This document shows, piece by piece, positions 1-6,946 of a stretch of 16,822 bases of DNA. The translations under genes and the position numbers were made by a program. The stretch's first letter is position 1; every line of letters begins with the position of its first letter. Source of the stretch: Alphaproteobacteria bacterium (GTDB taxonomy: Bacteria; Pseudomonadota; Alphaproteobacteria; UBA7887); assembly GCA_028289725.1 (NCBI GenBank), contig JANQOH010000008.1:1-16822 (forward strand), read 5' to 3'. The notes under the pieces are model-generated. The model saw only the letters and a program-made list of their open reading frames with translations. It had not been told where the DNA came from and did no database searches.

Positions 1-70
1 TGAGAGATTCCGGGGCGGTTGCTCCTTCGGCGACGCTTGACCGCATTCGGCCAAAAGCGTTCTCTCCCGC
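1..70 (-). ncRNA. Glycine riboswitch aptamer (gcvT element), cut by the left edge
   Basis: Read on the minus strand, this stretch has the conserved parts of a glycine riboswitch in order. GGGAGAGA (68 to 61) pairs as P1 with TCTCTC (7 to 2). An ACGCTT arm (60-55) pairs with AAGCGT (38-33), and GGCC/GGTC pairs inside it. The signature core GCCGAAGGAGCAA (about 31-19) follows, then CCCCGGAA running into the closing TCTCTCA. The usual GGCA after the closing strand falls outside the window. The family binds glycine and usually switches on glycine cleavage (gcvT) or glycine transport genes. The controlled gene must lie to the left of the window. No second aptamer lies upstream, so this is either the first of a tandem pair or a single aptamer. 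Confidence 0.88.
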
Positions 71-83
71 GCAACTGGCGCCG

Positions 84-112
84 ATGATAGGGCCCGGCAC
101 CCAAGACCGCAA
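84..112 (-). promoter_or_regulatory. Sigma70-type promoter driving the glycine riboswitch leader
   Basis: On the minus strand TTGCGG (112-107) is followed after exactly 17 nt by TATCAT (89-84), which matches the -10 consensus in 5 of 6 positions. A start at the A opposite position 76 would put the aptamer's first stem about 6-8 nt into the transcript. This fits a riboswitch leader that starts in the gap after the lipoprotein gene. The -35 matches in only the first three positions, so the -10 and the spacing carry the call. Confidence 0.5.
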
Positions 113-123
113 GTCGCGGCGTA

Positions 124-696
124 CTAGCGGCGCTGCTGCAACTGACGCGACAACTGCTCTTCCGTGAGCTGAAACGACACCACCACCTCATATTCCCATG
201 GTGCGACAGCGCCGTTTGCCGGGAAATCCAGCGTCACTTCCTCTGGCTCCGCCAAAACAAACTGTTGCCCCTCTTCTGGAAATTGCATCGCCGCCTCGAA
301 ACTCTGGCGCGTCACGACATCGCGTGTTGGCCCAATCAATGCGACAAAATAGGGCAGCATTTCGATGCCGCCCACGGGCATGGTCGGGCCGCGTTCCGCG
401 GCCACGACGATCGACATATCGAGCGTCATCGCGCTTCGCGGATCGTCCGAATCATCGTAGTCACAGGTAGATTCAACCGTGATGAATCGCGCCTCAACCT
501 CGAGATTCTCTCGTACGGGTTCCGTGCCGGGCCTGTACCGAAGATAGGTCTCACCGTCCCCGAGCAGCCGCACAAAAGGGCACGGCAACTCAACCGAATC
601 GCCAAATGGGTTCAGCGACGAGCCCGAGCTGCAACCTGCGAGAGCGGCGGCCGCGACCGCAACCAATCCGAATGCCCCAGTTCTTTTTTTCGTCAT
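124..696 (-). CDS. Small lipoprotein of unknown function
   Basis: This encodes 190 residues with a lipoprotein signal: MTKKR, a short Ala/Val-rich hydrophobic stretch (8-20), then the lipobox L-A-G-C with the lipidated cysteine at 22. The mature protein is acidic and probably beta-rich. It has two further cysteines (39 and 78) that could form a disulfide and a Gln-rich, charged C-terminus. I do not recognise a named family, though proteins of this size and type are common in alphaproteobacteria. The ATG at 696 is chosen because the signal peptide begins there; upstream in-frame ATGs would add a long arginine-rich tail that overlaps the CDGSH gene. The start lies 7 nt after the stop of that gene, so the two probably share a transcript. 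The glycine riboswitch promoter follows the stop codon. Confidence 0.75.
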   Translation of the reverse strand: MTKKRTGAFGLVAVAAAALAGCSSGSSLNPFGDSVELPCPFVRLLGDGETYLRYRPGTEPVRENLEVEARFITVESTCDYDDSDDPRSAMTLDMSIVVAAERGPTMPVGGIEMLPYFVALIGPTRDVVTRQSFEAAMQFPEEGQQFVLAEPEEVTLDFPANGAVAPWEYEVVVSFQLTEEQLSRQLQQRR

Positions 697-703
697 TTGT
701 CCG

Positions 704-946
704 CTACGCAAGGCCATTGTGCGTGCCGTCGCAATGCGGCTGATTGCCGGTCTGCTTGCAACCGCACAGCCATACCGTCTCGTCCTTTTCAGCTTTCCAG
801 ACCACGGGCATGAGGCCGGTTCCAGAATGCGACCCATCGCAATAAGGTTGGCTCTTGCTGCGCCCACAGGCACACCATGCATAGCTCTTGCCGGCCTTGA
901 TTTCGGTTTCGTACGGGGATTTTTGGGCGATCGTCGGTTCGGTCAT
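704..946 (-). CDS. Tandem CDGSH-type [2Fe-2S] iron-sulfur protein
   Basis: This is an 80-residue cytosolic protein with two complete CDGSH iron-sulfur motifs. The first runs CACGRSKSQPYCDGSH and the second CGCKQTGNQPHCDGTH; each has the three Cys and one His that hold a [2Fe-2S] cluster. Members of this family (mitoNEET/MiNT relatives) carry redox-active, pH-sensitive clusters; their bacterial role is mostly unsettled. The start at 946 is preferred to the in-frame ATG at 958, because GAGGAA lies 5-6 nt upstream of 946 and would be coding if 958 were used. The gene is divergent from thrB and is followed 7 nt later by the lipoprotein gene. The family call is firm; the cellular role is not known from the sequence. 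Confidence 0.9.
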   Translation of the reverse strand: MTEPTIAQKSPYETEIKAGKSYAWCACGRSKSQPYCDGSHSGTGLMPVVWKAEKDETVWLCGCKQTGNQPHCDGTHNGLA

Positions 947-1035
947 TAAGTTCCTCATGGTCGGACTTTGGTCGCTGCCGGCTGGCGGATTATGTCATAG
1001 GGTGTCGCAACAATGGACCATCATTAAGAAATTTC

Positions 1036-1998
1036 GTGGCTGTCTACACCGATATTTCCGATTCCGATCTGCGTGCGTTTCTTGCTTCCTATGATGTCGG
1101 CGGCCTGATCTCCGTCATCGGCATCGCCGAGGGGGTGGAGAACAGCAACTATTTGCTGATCACCGACCATGGCCGCTACATCCTGACAATTTATGAAAAG
1201 CGGGTCAGGCGCGAGGACCTGCCCTTCTTCTTGGATCTCATGCGTCATTTGTCGCGCAAAGGCGTGGCCTGCCCGACACCCGTGCCCGCGCGAAATGGCG
1301 AGACATTGCAGGAAATTGCCGGCAAGCCTGCGGCGGTCGTGACGTTCTTGGAAGGCGTTTGGCCACGACGGGTCTGGGTCGAACACTGCCAAGCGCTGGG
1401 TGGCGCGCTGGCGGATCTTCACCTGGCAGGCCAGGACTTCCCAGGACATCGCGCCAACGATCTTTCGATCGAGAGTTTTCGACCGCTTTTCGAATCGTCA
1501 CGGCCACGGGCGGACGAAGTCATGCCGGGGCTCGCCGAAGCTCTCGACGACGAACTCGGCGTTATTGAGCAACGCTGGCCGGACGATCTGCCATCCGGCG
1601 TCATCCACGCCGACCTGTTTCCGGACAATGTGTTCTTCAGCGACGGACATGTCAGCGGCGTGATCGATTTCTACTTCGCGTGCAATGACTGTTTCGCCTA
1701 CGACGTTGCCATTTGCTTAAACGCATGGTGCTTTGAAGCCGATGGCGACTTCAACATCACCAAAGCGCGCAATCTTTTGTCGGCGTACCGCAAACGCCGC
1801 GATTTCTCCGAGCAGGAGCTCGCGGCACTGCCACTATTGTGCCGTGCGGCGGCCATGAGGTTTCTGCTCACGCGCTTGCATGACTGGCTTCACACGCCCG
1901 ATGACGCGCTGGTGCAGCCGAAGGACCCCCTGGAATATTGGCGGAAACTGCGCTTTCACCGGGACGTGACGGGGCCCGGTGCGTACGGCCTGGAGTAA
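1036..1998 (+). CDS. thrB: Homoserine kinase (APH-fold ThrB type)
   Basis: This 320-residue protein phosphorylates L-homoserine with ATP, the step before threonine synthase. It is the aminoglycoside-phosphotransferase-fold kinase used by alphaproteobacteria and pseudomonads, not the GHMP ThrB of enterics. Visible features are the MAVYTDISD start, the N-lobe signature EGVENSNYLL (33-42), the catalytic loop with H191, D193 and N198, and the metal-binding D211 in VIDFYFACND. Length is normal for the family. The start is a GTG at 1036 with only a weak purine stretch (AAGAAA) upstream; homology of the first residues decides it. rnhA follows 7 nt after the stop, the usual alphaproteobacterial thrB-rnhA pair. 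thrC is 6 kb away on the other strand. Confidence 0.95.
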   Translation: MAVYTDISDSDLRAFLASYDVGGLISVIGIAEGVENSNYLLITDHGRYILTIYEKRVRREDLPFFLDLMRHLSRKGVACPTPVPARNGETLQEIAGKPAAVVTFLEGVWPRRVWVEHCQALGGALADLHLAGQDFPGHRANDLSIESFRPLFESSRPRADEVMPGLAEALDDELGVIEQRWPDDLPSGVIHADLFPDNVFFSDGHVSGVIDFYFACNDCFAYDVAICLNAWCFEADGDFNITKARNLLSAYRKRRDFSEQELAALPLLCRAAAMRFLLTRLHDWLHTPDDALVQPKDPLEYWRKLRFHRDVTGPGAYGLE

Positions 1999-2005
1999 TC
2001 GAGAC

Positions 2006-2467
2006 ATGAGCGACATCGTCGAGATCTATACCGACGGCGCTTGTTCGGGCAATCCGGGTCCCGGCGGCTGGGGCGCATTGTTGCGCTATCGGGGTGTCGA
2101 AAAAGAACTAAGCGGCGGCGAAGCGGATACCACCAACAATCGCATGGAGCTGATGGCTGCGATCCAAGCGATCGAGTCGCTCAAGCGACCGGTGCGCGCG
2201 CGCGTGCACACGGACTCGGTTTATGTCCGCGATGGCATCACGCGCTGGATGCACAATTGGAAAACCAATGGCTGGCGTACATCCGCCCGCAAGCCCGTCC
2301 GCAATGTGGATCTCTGGCAGCGATTGGACGCGGCGCTCGCCGACCACGACGTCGACTGGGTGTGGGTCAAAGGCCACGCCGGTCACCCGGAGAACGAGCG
2401 CGCCGATGCGCTCGCCCGGGCAGCGGCGAAGGACGTTGTCCAGAATGGCGGGCCGTCACGCGGTTGA
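2006..2467 (+). CDS. rnhA: Ribonuclease HI
   Basis: This 153-residue enzyme cleaves the RNA strand of RNA-DNA hybrids, removing primers and R-loops in the cytoplasm. All four catalytic acids sit at the E. coli positions: D10 in YTDGACSGNPGPGG, E48 in NNRMEL, D70 in HTDS and D134 in ERADALA. H124 is also present. The basic handle region (WKTNGWRTSARKPVRN) is conserved. Starting at the ATG at 2006 gives the E. coli numbering exactly, and GGAG sits about 10 nt upstream, inside the end of thrB. The gene lies 7 nt downstream of thrB and is almost certainly co-transcribed with it. A short Gln/Gly/Ser tail after residue 145 is not conserved. Confidence 0.96.
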   Translation: MSDIVEIYTDGACSGNPGPGGWGALLRYRGVEKELSGGEADTTNNRMELMAAIQAIESLKRPVRARVHTDSVYVRDGITRWMHNWKTNGWRTSARKPVRNVDLWQRLDAALADHDVDWVWVKGHAGHPENERADALARAAAKDVVQNGGPSRG

Positions 2468-2484
2468 CCGTTGCATCAACCGCG
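2459..2484. terminator. Hairpin over the rnhA stop codon, possible bidirectional terminator
   Basis: CGCGGTTGA (2459-2467) and TCAACCGCG (2476-2484) form a perfect 9-bp stem around an 8-nt loop; the left arm ends with the rnhA TGA. It lies in the 42-nt gap between the convergent rnhA and peroxiredoxin genes, where a terminator is expected. Neither strand has a T-run after the stem, so intrinsic termination is doubtful. Confidence 0.35.
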
Positions 2485-2509
2485 CCTCGAGCCGATGCAG
2501 TATGTTGAT

Positions 2510-2992
2510 TTAGAGCTGCGCGAGAATTTTCTCGGCGGCGGAAACGTCCAATCCGGGGCCGTCCTCGACCGCCAATGCTTTCACCGACCCATCTTCCACG
2601 ACCATGGCGTAGCGTTGGGAGCGCAACCCCATTCCGAAGCCGCTCGCATCGAGCTCCAGGCCGACCGCTTTGGTGAAGTCGCCGTTGCCGTCGGCGAGCA
2701 TCATCACCTTGCTGTTCGTGCCTTGGTCTTTTGCCCATGCGCCCATGACAAAAGCGTCGTTGACTGACACGCACGCAATCGTATCGACGCCCTTGCCGAG
2801 AATCGCATCCGCGTTTTTGACGTAGCCCGGGACATGCTGAGCCGAGCATGTCGGCGTAAATGCGCCCGGAAGCGCGAACAGCACCACCTTCTTGCCCCCG
2901 AACAACTCGCCCGTGGTGATCTCCTTGATACCGTCGTCACCCATATACCGGAAACTGACCTCCGGAATACTGTCTCCCACTTTGATTGCCAT
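2510..2992 (-). CDS. Prx5-type peroxiredoxin
   Basis: This 160-residue thiol peroxidase reduces hydrogen peroxide and organic hydroperoxides. The peroxidatic cysteine is C49 in PGAFTPTCS, the P-x3-T-x2-C motif of peroxiredoxins. The supporting arginine lies in GLRSQRYAM, and the length and GAFTPTCS...HVPGY pattern fit the Prx5 (AhpE/glutaredoxin-dependent) subfamily. C74 is a second cysteine, but its role cannot be judged here. There is no signal peptide, so the protein is cytosolic. The ATG at 2992 is chosen over upstream in-frame starts because GGAGG lies 7 nt before it and the family begins near MAIKVGD. The gene lies 142 nt downstream of the DsbD-like gene on the same strand and may have its own promoter. 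Confidence 0.93.
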   Translation of the reverse strand: MAIKVGDSIPEVSFRYMGDDGIKEITTGELFGGKKVVLFALPGAFTPTCSAQHVPGYVKNADAILGKGVDTIACVSVNDAFVMGAWAKDQGTNSKVMMLADGNGDFTKAVGLELDASGFGMGLRSQRYAMVVEDGSVKALAVEDGPGLDVSAAEKILAQL

Positions 2993-3039
2993 CACCTTGC
3001 CTCCACGCTCCGTGACTAATGGATCTTTGTCTTGATTGA

Positions 3040-3055
3040 GCGCCGCATGCGGCGC
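3040..3055. promoter_or_regulatory. 16-bp perfect palindrome upstream of the peroxiredoxin gene
   Basis: GCGCCGCATGCGGCGC reads the same on both strands. It lies 48 nt upstream of the peroxiredoxin start, in the 142-nt gap after the DsbD-like gene. A weak promoter-like pair (TTGCAC, 16 nt, TATGTA on the minus strand) ends just upstream of it, so the palindrome would sit near the transcription start, where a repressor could bind. In GC-rich DNA it may be chance. Confidence 0.3.
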
Positions 3056-3134
3056 GACAGATACATAGTCGGTTCGCGCGCTCGTGCAAACCAATACGGT
3101 TCATTTGTGGGCTTTTTTGGGAGGCGGGAACCGG

Positions 3135-5258
3135 TTATCCGGCGGTGTCGAGGGCCGACAACACGCTGTCGGCATTCAACAGCTCGGGCAAGACCAATCC
3201 GTCGCGCGCCGACGGTCCGTACACCGCATTGAACGGGATGCCATAGCGATCGAAACTCGCCAAATAGGCGGCGATGTCGTTGCTGGGCCTGGTCCAGTCC
3301 GCCCGCAGGCATACCACGTCGGGCTCCATGAGCCGTTCGCGAACGACGGCATCGTCAAGCACGAGGCGTTTGTTCACTTTGCAGGTCACGCACCAATCGG
3401 CCGTGACATCAACAAAGACGACCTTTCCGTCGGATAAGGCTGCGTCCAAGACCGCCAGATCGAAGGGCTGCCATTCAACATCCGCCGTGACACCACCATC
3501 AGACGACGCATTCGCCGTCGGCTGCGTTTCAAGGAGAACTGGTGCGGCAAAGGTGGCGCCGGCGAGGAGAACGATCGCCGACACCCCGATCCGACGCCGC
3601 GCCGGTCCAGAGCGCGCCAGCCAAATCAGCGGTGCGATCAAGATCATAAGGCTGGCAACCGCGAGCGCGGCGACCGGGCCGGATTGCGCCGCGAGAACGG
3701 TAATCAACCAAATAGCGGTGCCGGCGAGCGCGAGCCCCATAATTGCGCGCAGCCAGAGCATCCAGCGGCCGGGTTTCGGCAAGCGTGTCGCCAGTCCCGG
3801 AAAAGCGGCCACCGCCAAATAGGGCGACGCCATGCCGATACCGAGGGCGGCGAATATGGCGAAGATTTCGACTGGCCCCCGGCTCAAAGCGAATCCAACC
3901 GCGGTTCCGAGGAAGGGCGCCGAACAGGGCGTCGCCAATAAGGTCGCAAACGCGCCCGTGACGAAGTGTCCGAGCATGCCGCCCTTCGATTCCGCTTCCG
4001 ACCCGGCGCGCAAGCCGATATCGCCGAGCCAACCGGGCAAACCGACCTCGTAAAGTCCGAAAAGGTTGTACGCAAACAGGCTCAGCACGATCACCAGGAA
4101 AACCAGGAACAATGGCTGCTGGAATTGAATGCCCCAGCCGACCGCGCCGCCGGCGAGTTTGACGGCGACCGCTGCCACGGCGAGGACCAGGAACGACACG
4201 ACGATGCCAGCCGCCGCGGCAACGAAACTCTTCGTGACATGCCGGCGCTCTCCGCCGCCATGACCAATCGCCCCGAGAATTTTGAGCGACAGGACCGGCA
4301 AGACACAGGGCATCAAATTGAGGATCAGACCGCCAAGCAAAGCCACCAAAAGCATAAACAGAAGCGGCACGGCTGACGCAGCTTCCGTGCCTTGGTTGGC
4401 CGCTACCGCCGCGATGGGGATCTCAAATGATCGGTCGCCAGAAACGACGGTGATCGTGATCGGTTCGCCGACAAGATCGCGATCCGCCCGTGCTTCGATC
4501 GGTGCGCGCAAGGTCAGGCGGGTCCCATTCGCCGCCAAATTCGCTTCGCTGGCGGGAATGCGGAATTGGTCCGGGGCCTCGACGAACATTTCGCCGCCGC
4601 CAAATGGCGCGGGCGATTTAACCGACACTTCAACGAATTGGGCGGGCGGCGAACCAACCAGACCAGCGGACAAGATCTCGATGCCGCTCAATCCCGCATC
4701 GCGCGGCACCCGCTCTTCAAATCGTTCGATCAGCTGCGCGAAACCTGTCGGCGTTGCGTCGCCCGCCGGAATGTCGAGCCGCAGCTCCGTGCTAAATGGA
4801 ATGCAAACCTGCTCGCACGCCTGATAGTCGAGCGTCGTATGGACCGAAACCGCCTCGCCCGGACGCTCGACTTGAATGGTCAGCGGAAAAACGGTCTCGT
4901 CCAAATAGCCGATGGTTTCCAGCTCCGCCGCCTCGAAAAATCGCTGCGGCGCGGGCCAGCGCATAGCCACATCGGCCACGTTTTCGGATTGCGAGAAATC
5001 GGGAATGGGCGGCAGTCCGGAATCGCCGGGGCTGCGCCAATAGATTTTCCAACCGGGCTCAAGCTGGAATTGCAAGCCTGCCCGGATTTCCGCCGATCCG
5101 TCGGTGGCGGCGCGGGCCGCGATCAAGCGAACCTGGCTCACGTCAGTTCGCGACCAATCGGATGCCGCGGCGAAAACGGCGTCCGGCGCGACAAAGGCCG
5201 CCAACAGCGCGACCGTCGCAGCTCGCCAAAAGGTTAGAATTTCACGTGTTTTTGACAT
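3135..5258 (-). CDS. DsbD/ScsB-like transmembrane thiol:disulfide reductase
   Basis: This 707-residue membrane protein should carry electrons from cytoplasmic thioredoxin to periplasmic thiols. It has a signal peptide (1-30, cutting near AVFA-AAS), then a periplasmic N-terminal domain (about 32-290) with a redox pair C148-x3-C152 in YQACEQVC. A membrane domain of about eight helices (297-575) follows, with the two DsbD cysteines C318 (NLMPCVLP) and C445 (LATPCSAP). A C-terminal periplasmic thioredoxin domain has W-C623-V-T-C626-K. All three cysteine pairs of the relay are present. The ATG at 5258 is the only start that gives the signal peptide; it has no Shine-Dalgarno match. The gene is divergent from yqgE and followed by a peroxiredoxin gene. 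The periplasmic client is unknown; cytochrome c or copper-site maturation are candidates. Confidence 0.93.
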   Translation of the reverse strand: MSKTREILTFWRAATVALLAAFVAPDAVFAAASDWSRTDVSQVRLIAARAATDGSAEIRAGLQFQLEPGWKIYWRSPGDSGLPPIPDFSQSENVADVAMRWPAPQRFFEAAELETIGYLDETVFPLTIQVERPGEAVSVHTTLDYQACEQVCIPFSTELRLDIPAGDATPTGFAQLIERFEERVPRDAGLSGIEILSAGLVGSPPAQFVEVSVKSPAPFGGGEMFVEAPDQFRIPASEANLAANGTRLTLRAPIEARADRDLVGEPITITVVSGDRSFEIPIAAVAANQGTEAASAVPLLFMLLVALLGGLILNLMPCVLPVLSLKILGAIGHGGGERRHVTKSFVAAAAGIVVSFLVLAVAAVAVKLAGGAVGWGIQFQQPLFLVFLVIVLSLFAYNLFGLYEVGLPGWLGDIGLRAGSEAESKGGMLGHFVTGAFATLLATPCSAPFLGTAVGFALSRGPVEIFAIFAALGIGMASPYLAVAAFPGLATRLPKPGRWMLWLRAIMGLALAGTAIWLITVLAAQSGPVAALAVASLMILIAPLIWLARSGPARRRIGVSAIVLLAGATFAAPVLLETQPTANASSDGGVTADVEWQPFDLAVLDAALSDGKVVFVDVTADWCVTCKVNKRLVLDDAVVRERLMEPDVVCLRADWTRPSNDIAAYLASFDRYGIPFNAVYGPSARDGLVLPELLNADSVLSALDTAG

Positions 5259-5272
5259 TTCGCAGGAATATA
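5256..5272 (-). promoter_or_regulatory. Possible -10 element giving a leaderless DsbD-like mRNA
   Basis: On the minus strand TATATT (5272-5267, 5 of 6 consensus) is followed by 8 nt and then the ATG of the DsbD-like gene. Transcription would start at or within 1-2 nt of the ATG, and no Shine-Dalgarno sequence precedes it. No convincing -35 lies 16-18 nt upstream, so the call is weak. Confidence 0.3.
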
Positions 5273-5357
5273 GGCGCCTTGATCGATCGAATGACTGCAA
5301 TTGCGGTCACAATCGCGCGACCTTGTCATCTGCGGGTTGAGTACGTACTTAGGACTC

Positions 5358-5939
5358 ATGAGTTCCATCGAAACCCAGAATGGCTATTTCAGCGGTCAAC
5401 TTTTGATCGCCATGCCCCAAATGACCGATCCGCGCTTTGAGCATAGCGTTGTCTTTATGTGCGCGCACAATTCCGATGGCGCAATGGGATTGGTGGTCAA
5501 TAAGTTGGTGGATTCGCTCAATTTTACCGATCTTTTGCGTCAAATGGAGTTGGAAATCGAGGCCGACGACCTCGACGAGCGTATCCAAGTGCATTTTGGC
5601 GGCCCCGTCGAATCGGCGCGGGGCTTTGTATTGCACACGCCCGACTATTGCAGCGAAGCCACAATGCAGGTCGAAAATGGCTTCGCCATGACCGCGACCG
5701 TGGATGTGCTGCGCTCGATTGCGACCGGAGGCGGCCCCACGCAAGCGATCTTTGCGCTGGGCTATGCCGGGTGGGCGCCGGGTCAGCTTGATTCGGAAAT
5801 TCAGAGCAATGGCTGGCTGAACGTGACCGCCGACCACGAATTGGTATTTGGTCGCGGCCATGACGACAAGTGGCGTCAAGCGGTGGCTAAAGTCGGCGTC
5901 GATCCGAGCCTGTTGTCGAGCGAAGCCGGACACGCCTGA
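5358..5939 (+). CDS. YqgE/AlgH family protein (DUF179)
   Basis: This 193-residue cytosolic protein belongs to the widespread UPF0301 (YqgE/AlgH) family, whose biochemical role is not settled. Family features are the start YFSGQLLIAMPQMTDPRFEH, the block MGLVVNK, FGGPVE followed by GFVLH, and the near-invariant LGYAGWAPGQLDSEI near residues 147-161, then NGWL. Length is normal. The ATG at 5358 is chosen because AGGA lies four bases upstream and the family starts a few residues before YFSGQL; the longer in-frame start at 5301 lacks support. The gene is divergent from the DsbD-like gene with 99 nt between the two starts and converges with the acetyltransferase gene. Confidence 0.94.
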   Translation: MSSIETQNGYFSGQLLIAMPQMTDPRFEHSVVFMCAHNSDGAMGLVVNKLVDSLNFTDLLRQMELEIEADDLDERIQVHFGGPVESARGFVLHTPDYCSEATMQVENGFAMTATVDVLRSIATGGGPTQAIFALGYAGWAPGQLDSEIQSNGWLNVTADHELVFGRGHDDKWRQAVAKVGVDPSLLSSEAGHA

Positions 5940-5978
5940 ACCAATTGGGTCCCGACGCGGACTCTTATCGCCGAAATC

Positions 5979-6674
5979 TCAGCTTCCCGATTTCGCCGCT
6001 GCTTGTGAGCCGTGCGCCATCGCCTCGTCGATCTCAGCATCGAAACGCGGCTGGGAAGCGTCTTGTGCAAGGGTTTGGGCAACGGTCGGACGCGGATCCG
6101 TATTGAGCATGGCATAGACCACGTGATCCTGCCATTGGCCGTTGATGCGGAGATATTTTCGCGCAAAGCCCTCTTCCGAAAAGCCGACATTCTCAAGCAA
6201 GGTGCGGCTCGCCGTATTGTGCGGCAGCGTGGCCGCGCTGATCCGGTGAAGACATAGGTGATCAAACGCGAAAGGCAGCAAGCCGCTGAGACCGGCCGTC
6301 ATATAACCGCGTCGCGCATGGGGCTCGCCAACCCAATATCCGATACTACAAGTCTGACTGACGCCCCGGCGGACATGATTGAGCGAGACCCCGCCCAGCA
6401 ATTGATTGTCGTCGACCCGGAACAGAAAAAACGAATATCCGGTATCCGATTGGCTGTTTAAGGCGTAAACGCGCAAGCGCCGCAAAAAGGCCTTTCGCGT
6501 CAGTGTGTCGCGCGCCCAAGTTGGTTCCCAAGGCTCCAAAAAGCCGCGACTTTGCGCGCGCAGGCTTGACCACTGCTTCCAATCGCTGCGCACCGGCGGA
6601 CGCAAATAAACCTCGCCCGAGATCAGCGGCTTGCCGCGTAAGACGTCCGACAATGACTTAAGCACGTTCAGCAT
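5979..6674 (-). CDS. GNAT acetyltransferase, RimJ-like
   Basis: This 231-residue protein belongs to the RimJ/RimL branch of GNAT N-acetyltransferases, which move acetyl from acetyl-CoA to protein N-termini or small amines. The acetyl-CoA-binding motif A is visible as GYWVGEPHARRGYMTAGL (112-129). The second conserved block NTASRTLLENVGFSEEG (153-169) leads into ARKYLRINGQWQDHVVYAML, typical of RimJ. An extra C-terminal tail of about 40 residues (190-231) follows the core. It is the last gene of the thrC-M16-tusA operon, starting 5 nt after the tusA stop. The true substrate cannot be told; the family name RimJ does not prove that ribosomal S5 is the target. Confidence 0.9.
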   Translation of the reverse strand: MLNVLKSLSDVLRGKPLISGEVYLRPPVRSDWKQWSSLRAQSRGFLEPWEPTWARDTLTRKAFLRRLRVYALNSQSDTGYSFFLFRVDDNQLLGGVSLNHVRRGVSQTCSIGYWVGEPHARRGYMTAGLSGLLPFAFDHLCLHRISAATLPHNTASRTLLENVGFSEEGFARKYLRINGQWQDHVVYAMLNTDPRPTVAQTLAQDASQPRFDAEIDEAMAHGSQAAAKSGS

Positions 6675-6679
6675 ACGGC

Positions 6680-6934
6680 TTAACTCTTGGCCCGAATCAC
6701 AAACGAGAACACGCCATCGCTCTCACCGTGGGATTCGAGCGTGTGGCCGGTAACATCGCAAAAGGCCTGAAAATCTGCGACGGACCCGGGGTCCGTCGAC
6801 AACACTTTCAGCAAGTGATTTGGCGCCACTTTGCGCATTGCTTTCTTGGCCTTGAGGACAGGCAGCGGGCACGCGAGGCCGCGCGCATCAAGAAGCTCGG
6901 CGCCGTCGATCTCGTGTTCGGTCCGATCCGCCAT
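6680..6934 (-). CDS. tusA: TusA-family sulfur carrier protein
   Basis: This 84-residue protein has the TusA/SirA CPxP motif, LDARGLACPLPVLKAKKAM, with the sulfur-carrying cysteine at position 22, and the family's compact beta-alpha-beta-alpha-beta-beta length. TusA proteins take persulfide sulfur from a cysteine desulfurase and pass it on, for example to tRNA 2-thiouridine or molybdenum-cofactor synthesis. No desulfurase or other Tus gene is in the window, so its partner is unknown. The start at 6934 has AGG upstream and lies 12 nt after the M16 peptidase stop. The acetyltransferase gene follows after 5 nt, so it is a mid-operon gene. Confidence 0.93.
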   Translation of the reverse strand: MADRTEHEIDGAELLDARGLACPLPVLKAKKAMRKVAPNHLLKVLSTDPGSVADFQAFCDVTGHTLESHGESDGVFSFVIRAKS

Positions 6935-6946
6935 TGCCTGGTCTTG

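Noticed and set aside
265..813. Plus-strand open frame opposite the lipoprotein and CDGSH genes
   Set aside because: Both minus-strand genes have clear motifs (lipobox, CDGSH) and this frame has none.
947..1035. Promoters in the gap between the CDGSH gene and thrB
   Set aside because: Best candidates, such as TTGGTC-17-TATGTC on plus and CATAAT on minus, match too few positions to call.
5972..5995. CGAAATC/GATTTCG inverted repeat at the convergent yqgE and acetyltransferase ends
   Set aside because: Only 7 bp with a 10-nt loop and no T-run, and it extends into the acetyltransferase coding end; too weak to call a terminator.
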